A DNA stretch of 64,000 bases, taken from NCBI GenBank assembly GCA_018823175.1, contig JAHJIY010000085.1, forward strand, positions 29,636 to 93,635, written 5' to 3'. This document shows positions 8,192 to 16,246 of this stretch, piece after piece. The notes under the pieces were generated by a model, which ran no database searches, had not been told where the DNA came from, and saw only the letters and a program-made list of their open reading frames with translations. The position numbers and the translations under genes are program-made. Position 1 is the first letter of the stretch; each line of letters begins with the position of its first letter. The DNA is from Pseudomonadota bacterium (GTDB lineage: Bacteria; Desulfobacterota; Desulfobulbia; Desulfobulbales; JAHJIY01).

Positions 8192-9922
8192 TCAGCGACT
8201 GTGCTTGATCTGCGGGTTGTTCCGGTCATAGGTCTTGGGAGCGTGGCAGCCGACCACACACGTCCCGCCTACCTTACTCTTGGTAAAGCTGATCGGGTAC
8301 GACCAGGCCCCGAACGGTACCTCATAACGAACATGCTTGCCCTGGTTGCTGGCATGGGCATCATGACATGAGGTGCAGGTCCGGCCTTTTTTCATGTTAA
8401 CGTGAAAGTAGTGCAGGTTATAGTTGCCGTCTCTGAAGTTGGTCAGGGTCGTGGTCAGTTTGGTTTTGGCGATGTCCTTGTTGTGACAGCCAAAACACAA
8501 GTCATAGTTTTCCGGTTCATAGGGACTGTAAAATTCCATCGGGAAATAGCGGGCCAGCAGTTTGGAAAACTGTGAACCGTGCACGTTATGACAGGCGGCG
8601 CAGTCACCGGTCTGAACCGGACCGTGCCGATTCTGGCTGTCGGCAATAATATCGCCGAGGTCGGTATGGCAGGAGAGGCAGAGCTTCTCCATGGAATCCT
8701 TGAGTAGCGACCCGTAATTGGAGGAATGGGGCCGGTGACAGGCGACACATTTACCTTCGTCTACCGGCGGATGTTTAACTTTGGCGGTGTTGATCGCCGT
8801 ATAGATCTCGGGAGTCGCCTCTTCATGGCAGGAGGCGCAAAGTTTCCCTCCCTCTTCGTGCAGTTGGTAAGGGGCGTCGGAACTGTGCGGGTCATGGCAC
8901 TTGTTGCAATCTTCCTGGACCGGGGCGTGGATATTCTCCATGGTGAATTCAGCCTTGCGGTCTTCATGGCATTCAAAACAAAGTTGGCCGTCCTTGGTTG
9001 GCGCGATCAGTAGACTGGCATTGGCCGAAGAGTGGGGCTGGTGACAGGCGATGCACATGCCGCTGCCCACCGGGCCATGCTGATGTTTTTTGGTAAAAAT
9101 CCCGTCTTCATGGCAGTTGAAACACAAGGCGCTGATCGCCTCACCTTCCGCTTTTAACTGGAAGCGCATATTTGATTGATGGGGATCATGACAGTCGGTG
9201 CAACCTTCTTCGACCGGGGCGTGGATAACCTCTTGGTTAAATTCTTCTTTTTTGGCTTGGTGACAGACCAGACAAAGATCGCCGCCGGTGCGCTGCAGGG
9301 CCTTTGCTTCAAAGGTGCCGTGCGGGCTGTGGCAAGAGATGCAGACGCCAGCCCCGACCGGACCGTGGACATGTTTGGCCTTGCCTTTATCGGTATGACA
9401 TTCCCCGGTGGTGCAGTCGGCCCGGGCCGGGATTATTTTTTTAAAATCGTATTCCCCCTTCTTTAATCGATGGCAATCCTGGCAATTAAGGGTTGAGGGT
9501 TTCTGGTGAACATAAAATCTTTTAAAATCCTTGGGCGGCGCATTTTTCTTCTGGTCCGGGGTGTAAAAGACCCGCACCGAGGTCTGCAGCTTGTCGCTGC
9601 CTATTTTTATCGTGTTCAGCCCATTTTTTAAGCTGACCGGCGCGCCGAAAACTCCGCCTTCATTAACTGTGGCCCGGTCATTTTTGAGCTTGGTGTCCAC
9701 TCCCTTGAGCTCAATGTTATCTATTTTGATCCCCTGGACGGTGCCGGCCAGAAACAGGTTTTTTTCGGTTACCCACACGGCGTCTGGCGGGGAGACTATT
9801 CGGATGGCCGGGTCGGCGGCCAGAGCCGGCCGGCTAAAGATTAAAGCGCCGTTAACGACGGATATAAACAGAAGCAATAGTAGCCGGATATCATGACATC
9901 TCATCCTTTTCTTCCCCATCAT
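8192..9922 (-). CDS. Hexadecaheme c-type cytochrome (16 hemes)
   Basis: 576 residues from the third in-frame ATG (9922), which sits 8 bases after AAGGAG; the first ATG is only 2 bases from it. A signal peptide ends near 'SRPALA'. Residues about 35-125 form an N-terminal beta-sandwich-like domain ('RIVSPPDAVWVTEKNLFLAG'), followed by fourteen CXXCH motifs plus one CX4CH (CTTGECH) and one CX3CH (CVVGCH). Repeated 'HGPVGxGxCxxCHxPH' units mark internal duplication. The same layout recurs in the 10-heme protein at 16.2-17.5 kb. Exported and probably periplasmic or surface-exposed. An MtrA/conduit-like role beside the barrel gene is inferred. Confidence 0.92.
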   Translation of the reverse strand: MMGKKRMRCHDIRLLLLLFISVVNGALIFSRPALAADPAIRIVSPPDAVWVTEKNLFLAGTVQGIKIDNIELKGVDTKLKNDRATVNEGGVFGAPVSLKNGLNTIKIGSDKLQTSVRVFYTPDQKKNAPPKDFKRFYVHQKPSTLNCQDCHRLKKGEYDFKKIIPARADCTTGECHTDKGKAKHVHGPVGAGVCISCHSPHGTFEAKALQRTGGDLCLVCHQAKKEEFNQEVIHAPVEEGCTDCHDPHQSNMRFQLKAEGEAISALCFNCHEDGIFTKKHQHGPVGSGMCIACHQPHSSANASLLIAPTKDGQLCFECHEDRKAEFTMENIHAPVQEDCNKCHDPHSSDAPYQLHEEGGKLCASCHEEATPEIYTAINTAKVKHPPVDEGKCVACHRPHSSNYGSLLKDSMEKLCLSCHTDLGDIIADSQNRHGPVQTGDCAACHNVHGSQFSKLLARYFPMEFYSPYEPENYDLCFGCHNKDIAKTKLTTTLTNFRDGNYNLHYFHVNMKKGRTCTSCHDAHASNQGKHVRYEVPFGAWSYPISFTKSKVGGTCVVGCHAPKTYDRNNPQIKHSR

Positions 9923-10148
9923 GGTCATTTCTCCTTGCAGATTTTACGGTTTAATTTTCGGGCAATTTATCATTAAGTTAAATGTGTTTTCTTGGGGGAG
10001 CCGGATTCGACTGGAATCCGAACAACCTGACATGTAAAACCAACCCAAATAACTACAATGATGCCCATAAGTTGTCAAGGAGAAAGGAAAAAACGGTTGA
10101 TAACTGCTTTGTCATTTTACGGCAAAATCCGCCCTGCCCTGTTGGACA

Positions 10149-10193
10149 TACATCCCATCTAATCATGCTTCAAGCATGATTAGATGGGATGTA
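10149..10193. repeat. 45-bp near-perfect palindrome
   Basis: Two 22-base arms (10149-10170 and 10172-10193) are exact reverse complements around a single C. It lies in the 9923-10387 gap between the two large cytochrome genes. No T-tract follows, so it is not a typical terminator. It could form a cruciform or be a mobile palindrome. A smaller hairpin (10002-10020) lies nearby; the rest of the gap shows no gene. Confidence 0.85.
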
Positions 10194-10280
10194 GAGTGCT
10201 TCTTAATTATTTGTCTGCCTGGGGAAATTCTTCTGGAACGAGAATCGGGTAAAAATGGATGGTCTTGTTGATAAATCAAC

Positions 10281-10320
10281 AAAAAAAGCGCTGAACCGAA
10301 AATCGGTCAGCGCTTTTTTT
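10281..10320 (-). terminator. Bidirectional Rho-independent terminator of the hexaheme cytochrome
   Basis: A stem of AGCGCTGA-type arms with A7 on one side and T7 on the other (10281-10320) lies 68 bases after the stop of the 6-heme cytochrome. On the minus strand it reads stem-loop then seven Ts, the classical intrinsic terminator. The cytochrome is thus probably its own transcription unit with its own promoter and terminator. Confidence 0.85.
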
Positions 10321-10387
10321 GTTTCTCAGGCATTCCCGGCGAACCCAATATCTGGTTTGCCGGGAATCACCTTAGATGAAGTTACTA

Positions 10388-11422
10388 TTATTTTGAGGTA
10401 TGACAGATAAAGCAACCAGCCTCAGCAGAACCGACTGTATCATCACCTGGAAATGCAGCAAGAGTGGTTCCGGCGTTCATGTTAGCAAGATTCCAACGCA
10501 GGAGATCCGGGTAGGCTGAACCATGGGACATATGGCAGCTGAGACAGATTACCTGACCGGTCGTGGTGTTGGTGTTGGTCATTTCGCCCAGAGGAATGGC
10601 TGGGTTATAAACGCCACCATTGGCGTCATTATATGCTTCACCAGTCAGGTTGGCATTTACTGGGATATCGGTTGGATGCCGCTTCCAGATCTGAGCAGAT
10701 CCAGCACCAGCGACACTCAATTGGTTTGACGAGCCATGGAAATTGCCGTGACATACGCCGCAAACGGCTGCGCCCATACCGTTAGTTATATCAGCTGAAT
10801 AACGACTAGAGCCGACAACTTCGGCTGCATCGTATCCGTAGTTAATGCCTTCAGTGCCGTCGACAAATACTGCGGAACCTTGTACTTCAAGGAAGCGGTA
10901 GCTGCCACCGTTTGTTGTGCCAACGGTATTTAATACAGTATTTGCGTTGGAATGATGAGCGCCAACTGCATTATGACAACCGAGAGCGCCACTACAGGAC
11001 AGAGTATTTGCAGCAACAGCTCCACCTGGTGAAACGGTCAAAGTGCCGTCATTGGACTGTTTACTAACGGCAATTAGATCGGCCACATTGTGAGTTTGAT
11101 TTGAAGTATTTGAAAAATAGCCACCGGCCAATGGATTTGCAATGTCGTTAACCTGTGGTGCTGCTGGGCCGTTTGCGCCACTTGAGTAACCAGTGGCGGT
11201 GTTTGGGTCCGCGTTATGCGCATGGCAACCAACGCAGTTATTGGCCAATAACAGCTGGTTGTTACCGGTGGTATAAGCAACCCCACCGACTGATGCTCCG
11301 TCCTGGCTGTTGTGCATGGTGTGACAGCCGCTGCATGGTCCACCCAAGGCAAAAACGGTGGCTGGCAATGCCAGGGCCGCAGTTGCAAGGGCAGCGATGA
11401 TTGTTCTTTTTACTGTAATCAT
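10388..11422 (-). CDS. OmcS-like hexaheme cytochrome, candidate nanowire subunit
   Basis: 344 residues with a signal peptide (MITVKRTIIAALATAALALP...FA) and strong GGAGG before the ATG. Heme motifs in order are CSGCHTMHNS, CVGCHAH, a CX5CH (CSGALGCH), CGVCHGNFH, CLSCHMSHG and CFICHTSK. Geobacter OmcS has the same order: C-E-G-CHTMHNS, CLNCHQH, CSSCHDPHG, CANCHTDIH, CLSCHRAH with 'RFNLAY', and a final CNKCHAKD. Matching flanks are 'SYRFLE', 'WKRHP' and 'DLLRWNLAN'. OmcS polymerises into conductive extracellular filaments, so the same role is proposed. The protein is about 90 residues shorter than OmcS, and its third heme has five residues between the cysteines. It has its own promoter, long leader and terminator. 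Confidence 0.85.
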   Translation of the reverse strand: MITVKRTIIAALATAALALPATVFALGGPCSGCHTMHNSQDGASVGGVAYTTGNNQLLLANNCVGCHAHNADPNTATGYSSGANGPAAPQVNDIANPLAGGYFSNTSNQTHNVADLIAVSKQSNDGTLTVSPGGAVAANTLSCSGALGCHNAVGAHHSNANTVLNTVGTTNGGSYRFLEVQGSAVFVDGTEGINYGYDAAEVVGSSRYSADITNGMGAAVCGVCHGNFHGSSNQLSVAGAGSAQIWKRHPTDIPVNANLTGEAYNDANGGVYNPAIPLGEMTNTNTTTGQVICLSCHMSHGSAYPDLLRWNLANMNAGTTLAAFPGDDTVGSAEAGCFICHTSK

Positions 11423-11607
11423 TCTTCTTTCCTCCTAATTTTGATTGTATTTTGTCCTCAATTAAGGACTTCCCCTTTTAATACTCTTTTTAACATGTCG
11501 GAACGGTATTTCTCCGGCCCCTGGTATATCATTTGTTTACGGCGTCAATCAATACACTTCATTTGGGGCGCATTATGCACCAACATTTTTTTAACCTTGT
11601 ACTACAA

Positions 11608-11636
11608 ATAATATCATAAGCATTTGGCGATGTCAA
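11608..11636 (-). promoter_or_regulatory. Strong sigma-70 promoter of the hexaheme cytochrome with a long leader
   Basis: Minus-strand TTGACA (11636-11631), 17-base spacer, TATTAT (11613-11608). This predicts a start near 11601 and a 5' leader of about 180 bases before the ATG at 11422. The leader has small potential hairpins, one just before the ribosome binding site (GTCCT...AGGAC). It shows no recognisable GEMM or other known riboswitch core. This promoter and leader account for most of the 11423-11733 gap. Confidence 0.7.
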
Positions 11637-11733
11637 CTTGAAATCACCAAATCGTGTAAACTGTGATGTCCCATGATTTTATGAGCCCCAAGGCATAGGT
11701 CCGGTCAGATAAATATGAATTTTGAATGATATT

Positions 11734-12456
11734 TTAGATATTTTCTCCATTTAATTTATCGAGCAAAGCTTTCGAGATTTCCTGGAGCAGGGTAGCAACT
11801 AATTTTTGGGGCTGCGGGTCGTTTTTGATCGGTCGGCCGATCACCAGATGATCAGCTCCGTTGATTATGGCCTGGCGGGCAGTGGTCACCCGGACCTGAT
11901 CGGCCCGGGCGCTGCCGGCCGGGCGCACTCCTGGAGTGACAATGGTGAAATCGGTGCCCAGATGGCGGCGGAGCATGGCCGCCTCCTGGGCCGAGGCCAC
12001 AATCCCGTCACTGCCTAATGCCAGGGCCTGGCGGGCCCTTTCCAGTACCAGTTCGGTCAGGGGAATGGTGATTCCCATCCGGCGCAGATCGTTTTGGTCA
12101 AAGCTGGTGAGGACGGTCACCGCCAGAATCTGCAGCTCTTTGCGGTCGCGGAGGGCGGCGGCAATCATCGGTTCGTTGCCGTGCACAGTGGCGAAGGTGA
12201 TGCCACGTTCGGTAAGCTGCTGGACCGCAAGGTGGACTGTTTCCGGAATATCAAAAAATTTGAGGTCGACCATCACCTTGTTGCCGCGTCTGATGATTGC
12301 GTCAATTACCGGAAAACCGCCGGCCAGAAAGAGCTGCAGGCCGACCTTGAAAAATTTGATTTGGGCATCTAGCCTTGCCACCCAGTCCAGAGCAGTTTCG
12401 GCCTGGGCAAAATCCAGGGCAAAGATAATTCTTTCGTTTAAAGGAATATTTTTCAT
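11734..12456 (-). CDS. pyrF: Orotidine 5'-phosphate decarboxylase
   Basis: 240 residues, normal for the short bacterial PyrF. The N-terminal 'IIFALDFAQAETAL' strand and the catalytic 'KVMVDLKFFDIPETV' motif (DxKxxDI) are present, as is the phosphate-binding C-terminal 'TPGVRPAGSARADQVR' and 'DHLVIGRPI'. It converts OMP to UMP in pyrimidine synthesis, in the cytoplasm. It lies 34 bases downstream of the TMTC-like gene and may be cotranscribed with it, an odd place for a biosynthetic gene inside a cytochrome cluster; no functional tie is evident. Confidence 0.96.
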   Translation of the reverse strand: MKNIPLNERIIFALDFAQAETALDWVARLDAQIKFFKVGLQLFLAGGFPVIDAIIRRGNKVMVDLKFFDIPETVHLAVQQLTERGITFATVHGNEPMIAAALRDRKELQILAVTVLTSFDQNDLRRMGITIPLTELVLERARQALALGSDGIVASAQEAAMLRRHLGTDFTIVTPGVRPAGSARADQVRVTTARQAIINGADHLVIGRPIKNDPQPQKLVATLLQEISKALLDKLNGENI

Positions 12457-12490
12457 CGGTTAGGGTAAATCTCCGGGGTTTGATTTGTTA

Positions 12491-14407
12491 TTATTGTATT
12501 TTGCGCAATAATTGTTGTCGGTATCGGGTCATCGCCTCGCGGCCCATATCCATATTGTTGCAGATCAGGGCCTGGTCCAGGGCGGCGATCGCGGCCGGAA
12601 TTTGATTTTGGCCGGCCAGGGCAAAGGCCAGCCTTTGATAGAGCCGACCATCGCGCGGGTCAAGATTGAGCCCTTGACGGAATGATTTTTCCGCCAGTTG
12701 GTGGCGACCAAGCAGGCCAAAAACCACCCCCTGATTAAGCCAGGGATCAACCAGTAAAGGGTCGAACTGGATCGCGGCGGCCGCCTCGGTCAGGGCCCGG
12801 GGCAGGTCGTCTAATTTTATGTAAATTATCGCCAGGTTGTTGTGAATTTTGGCCGGCGACACATTGGGGTGACCCAGCGCCTGTTCAAAGCAGTTTTTGG
12901 CCTCGGTCAAAAGGTTAAGTCTTTCATAGGACCGACCCAGATTAAGCCAGGGCGTGCCATTTTTGTGGTCAAGCCTGATCGCCTCGCGCAGGATGGAGAT
13001 TGCCTTGAGGTGATTGCCGGCCATCTCATGGGCCCGGCCCAGATTGGCATATCCCCGGCCCAGGTTGGGGGATTTTTTTACCACATCCGACCAGAGGCTG
13101 ATCTCACTGGCCCAGACCTTATTACGCTGCCAGGTGCCCAGGCAAAGAAACATGATCACCAGTGCAAAAAAGAGACGCCGCAAGATTTGACGTTGGGCAA
13201 AAATCTGGGCCAGTCCGACCACTCCGGCCAGGATCAGCATAGTGGAAGGCAGATAAAGCCGATGTTCAAAGATCAACTCCAACGGAAGGATGGTTGACTC
13301 AATGGCCAGATTGGCCAGAAACCAGAAAAGACCGAAGGACAGAAGTTTATGCCGCTTAAACAGGTATGCGGTTAAGACCAGTAGGCCGATGATCCCCAGG
13401 AGGGCCAGTAAGGTCTGGGGCGGCGCCAGCAGGGAGTGAGAAATCTGGTAATCGTAGGCCAGATTCAGACGGGAAGGTAGGGGCAGTAAGATCAGGCCCA
13501 GATAATGAAAGATGATTCTGCTCTCGGTTAACAGCCGCTCCAGCATAGTGAAATCCCTGCCCCCGAAACCATGAGTAATCGCGGTAAATGGATTTGTGCC
13601 CAGGTAAAGCCAACCGACTACATATAAGACAACAAAAGTGATGAGCAGGGACGGGACTATTATTTTATAATCAGTTTTTTTTGCCTGGTTTCGAAGAAAA
13701 TAAAACTCATAGGCCGGAATGATCAGAACCAGCATGGCGCTGTTTTCCTTGCTGAGCATGGCCGCCAGGCCGCAGAGCAGGCTGCCGGTCCACCAGAGAT
13801 ATGAGCGGATGGGGAAAAAGGTGGCAACCGGGAAGGGATGTTTTTGTTTTTCTGGTAATGACCGACAAGCAAGAAAGGCAAGGCGCCCTCGGACATAACA
13901 GAGCAGGGCGGCCAGATAAAAAAAGGCGGCCATACTGGTCATCCGCTGGACCAGATAGGTTACGGCATTGGTCTGCAGCGGATGGACCGCCCAGAGCAGA
14001 GCGGCAATTAACGAGAGTTCCATCGCCGCCCGGGGTTTAAAGTCGATCTGAGGTAAGATTAAGGTGGTAAAAGAAAGGCCATAGAGCAGAAAGGCGGTCA
14101 GTAAATGGATCGCGAGATTGACCAGGTGATAACCAAAAACTTCGTAGCCATGAAAATAATAGTTGAGGCCGAAACTCAAGTTCGGCAACCAGCGGTGTTT
14201 AAGTGGGCTCCTGGTCGTTAGTTGGTGCAAAGAGTTCCAAGATAATTTATTGATCCGCAGGGCGTGATTCTCGGTAATATTTTGTTCATCATCAAAGCTG
14301 AACGGAGTCTGAAAAGAGTTGGCATAGGTCAGAGTTGTTAAGATGAGCAGGACTAAGGCCGGCAGTAAAAACAGATGAATTAAATTTTCAGACTTGTGGA
14401 TCTTCAT
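12491..14407 (-). CDS. TMTC-like GT-C membrane protein with TPR repeats (copy A)
   Basis: 638 residues. A first transmembrane segment is followed by the acidic loop 'FSFDDEQNI' (DD at 39-40), where GT-C glycosyltransferases such as PMT and TMTC hold the catalytic Asp. About ten more hydrophobic segments run to residue 430, then four or more TPR units (about 440-620). Eukaryotic TMTC proteins with this layout are protein O-mannosyltransferases; the bacterial substrate is unknown. Residues about 70-455 are nearly identical to the protein at 19.06-20.74 kb, while the first 68 residues and the TPR tail differ. Context suggests glycosylation of envelope or extracellular proteins, an inference. Confidence 0.75.
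   Translation of the reverse strand: MKIHKSENLIHLFLLPALVLLILTTLTYANSFQTPFSFDDEQNITENHALRINKLSWNSLHQLTTRSPLKHRWLPNLSFGLNYYFHGYEVFGYHLVNLAIHLLTAFLLYGLSFTTLILPQIDFKPRAAMELSLIAALLWAVHPLQTNAVTYLVQRMTSMAAFFYLAALLCYVRGRLAFLACRSLPEKQKHPFPVATFFPIRSYLWWTGSLLCGLAAMLSKENSAMLVLIIPAYEFYFLRNQAKKTDYKIIVPSLLITFVVLYVVGWLYLGTNPFTAITHGFGGRDFTMLERLLTESRIIFHYLGLILLPLPSRLNLAYDYQISHSLLAPPQTLLALLGIIGLLVLTAYLFKRHKLLSFGLFWFLANLAIESTILPLELIFEHRLYLPSTMLILAGVVGLAQIFAQRQILRRLFFALVIMFLCLGTWQRNKVWASEISLWSDVVKKSPNLGRGYANLGRAHEMAGNHLKAISILREAIRLDHKNGTPWLNLGRSYERLNLLTEAKNCFEQALGHPNVSPAKIHNNLAIIYIKLDDLPRALTEAAAAIQFDPLLVDPWLNQGVVFGLLGRHQLAEKSFRQGLNLDPRDGRLYQRLAFALAGQNQIPAAIAALDQALICNNMDMGREAMTRYRQQLLRKIQ
13030..14200 (-). repeat. 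Inverted 1.17-kb repeat, arm A (core of TMTC-like gene)
   Basis: This segment matches 19283-20455 in opposite orientation. In stretches aligned by eye, DNA identity is roughly 87-95%, often with long runs of identical bases. The match begins at the K-R-W-L-P-N-L-S motif and ends at the 'KKSPNL' segment before the TPRs. Such long inverted repeats can mediate inversion of the 14.2-19.3 kb segment or gene conversion. Confidence 0.85.
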
Positions 14408-14538
14408 TTTTATTTTAGTCCCGATATTGAAGGGGCATGCTGATTTTTCTCAGCCGGGAAGAATTTTCAGTCGATTACTATCGGCAGGTGAAGTGATTTA
14501 GCGATGGTTTGGAAATTTACTTCGTTGCGGGTCGGCGT

Positions 14539-16218
14539 TTAATTATTATGATAGAGAAACCAGCCGCCCAACAGTCCCAGGGCGGCGACTGGTCCGTAGA
14601 CCCCGAGCGAAGCCAGGAGCGTCAGGTAACCTGATTTGCCGGCGGGAAAGGTGATGGTCGCGCCAATTTCCGGGACGGCGACAATTACTTGCGGAGGATT
14701 AACGAGCGGCGGGGTCAGGAGGGTCATTTTTTTTTTCGGTGGTTCGATCTGTTTGGGTCCGATTTTGATTATCTCACCTGGTAATTCGGTGCTTTCTGCG
14801 ATGAATTTAATTTGGGTCAGGACCGGGCCGGCCAGGTGAGGAGGTTTAACCGGTTTGGCCGGAGTCGGCGGACTGACCGCCGTAATCTGGGCGGCTTCGG
14901 TGTTGGCTACGGTCGGCACCAAAGCCGTTTCAGCCAGCGGCTCTTCCGGTGGGCTGATTTCCGAAACCTGGGGCAGGGCCGGGCTTAAAACCGGACGCCT
15001 GGTTCCCATGTTCGGGTCAATTACCTGTACCCGGCGGTTAAACAGGTCGGCGACGATGACGTTCCCTTTTTGGCCGACGGCAATATTGTTCGGGTAATTG
15101 AACCAGAGCGGACCGCTACCTTGGCCTCCGAACTCGAAGATATATTTGCCGGTTAAATAATCATAACAAATTATGGTGTGGCGCATATAGTCTACCACGT
15201 AAATCGCCTGGTGGACTTCATCAATTCCCAGGGCTAGAGGGGTGCTCAGTTTTCCTGTCGCACCTCCTTTCTCGCCAAAGGCGAGGAGAAACTCGTGTTT
15301 ATCATTATAAACATAGATCCGGCTGGTTTCGGTGCTTAGCAGATAAATACGTCCTTTTTGATCAATGACCACATCGTTCACGAAGACCGGCAGTTTTTGC
15401 TCTTTTATGCCAAGAGGTTGATCTGATTCCTTGGCGGTGGGTAGAAACTCTGCCGGCAAATTGGCCAGTTCAGCGGCAATTTCCTGGGCGGTTTGATCTT
15501 CCGGGGTGATATTGGCCTCGGGGGTCGGAGCCTTTGGTTCCGAAGCTTTTTCAGCTTTTGGCGCGCGGTAGACAATGTCGGTGGGGGTTATCCAATTAAG
15601 AAATTTGCCATTGGGGTCAAGAACCAGAACGCCCTTTGTGTTTTCCTGCTTAGCAAGTAAGATCCCACATATATAAATATTTCCTTGTTGGTTTACCGCA
15701 ACGCGGGATGGATTAAAGGAAAGAACCTCAGGAATTTGATCGAAGAAGATTTCTTTTTCCAGAAAAAATGCGGCATTCAGGATCGTGATTCGTGGACGAT
15801 TTTTGGGATTTTTAACGCTGGAACCTACTTGTCCTGTTCCCTGGCAAAGATAAATAGAACCTTTTTTGTCAACAAAGATCCCAGAAGGGTTAGTGATATT
15901 GCGGCCTTGGCCTAGAGAGATCTCCGGGAAATAATCGTCCCCGTAGATGGTTATGCGACCGGTGGAACTAACGACATAGGTTTCTTTTGTAGTGTAATCG
16001 TAGAATACGTCAGTCGGGATATTAATTGGCAATCCCTGATCATCGATTTTTAAGATCGTCACCATCCGGATCGGGACCTGGTCGTCAAGCGCCAGGACAA
16101 TTGACGGGCAGATGACGGCCGTAAGAAAGGCACTCAGGATGCAGAGCTGCACGGTTGATTTCCGGAGCAAGGCCAAAGGGCCTGATTTTGTATGTATATG
16201 TAATAAAGTTACTGACAT
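14539..16218 (-). CDS. NHL/beta-propeller protein with C-terminal membrane anchor
   Basis: 559 residues. An N-terminal signal segment lies near 20-45, followed by NHL-type blades such as 'NPSGIFVDKKGSIYLC', 'NPSRVAVNQQGNIYIC', 'TPLALGIDEVHQAIYVVD' and 'YPNNIAVGQKGNVIVADLFNRRVQV'. A low-complexity P/E/A-rich stretch interrupts the propeller (about 228-275) and another follows it (about 405-450). The last 30 residues form a Gly/Leu-rich hydrophobic helix ending 'FLYHNN', so the protein is membrane-anchored at its C-terminus. NHL proteins often accompany multiheme cytochromes in metal-reducer EET loci. It probably acts as an envelope scaffold; no enzymatic motif is seen. It is 28 bases downstream of the 10-heme cytochrome. 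Confidence 0.8.
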   Translation of the reverse strand: MSVTLLHIHTKSGPLALLRKSTVQLCILSAFLTAVICPSIVLALDDQVPIRMVTILKIDDQGLPINIPTDVFYDYTTKETYVVSSTGRITIYGDDYFPEISLGQGRNITNPSGIFVDKKGSIYLCQGTGQVGSSVKNPKNRPRITILNAAFFLEKEIFFDQIPEVLSFNPSRVAVNQQGNIYICGILLAKQENTKGVLVLDPNGKFLNWITPTDIVYRAPKAEKASEPKAPTPEANITPEDQTAQEIAAELANLPAEFLPTAKESDQPLGIKEQKLPVFVNDVVIDQKGRIYLLSTETSRIYVYNDKHEFLLAFGEKGGATGKLSTPLALGIDEVHQAIYVVDYMRHTIICYDYLTGKYIFEFGGQGSGPLWFNYPNNIAVGQKGNVIVADLFNRRVQVIDPNMGTRRPVLSPALPQVSEISPPEEPLAETALVPTVANTEAAQITAVSPPTPAKPVKPPHLAGPVLTQIKFIAESTELPGEIIKIGPKQIEPPKKKMTLLTPPLVNPPQVIVAVPEIGATITFPAGKSGYLTLLASLGVYGPVAALGLLGGWFLYHNN

Positions 16219-16246
16219 TTTGTATTTTGCTCTTTGCGTGAATTGG

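Noticed and set aside
9995..10090. tmRNA-like start (GGGGGAGCCGGATTCGACTGG)
   Set aside because: Only the first bases resemble tmRNA. There is no tag frame or matching 3' end in the gap; a simple 7-bp hairpin explains the TTCGA-like region.
12842..13297. Long antisense frames inside GC-rich genes (for example inside the TMTC-like, cytochrome and rnr genes)
   Set aside because: They mirror strongly supported genes on the other strand and have no ribosome binding sites or family motifs.
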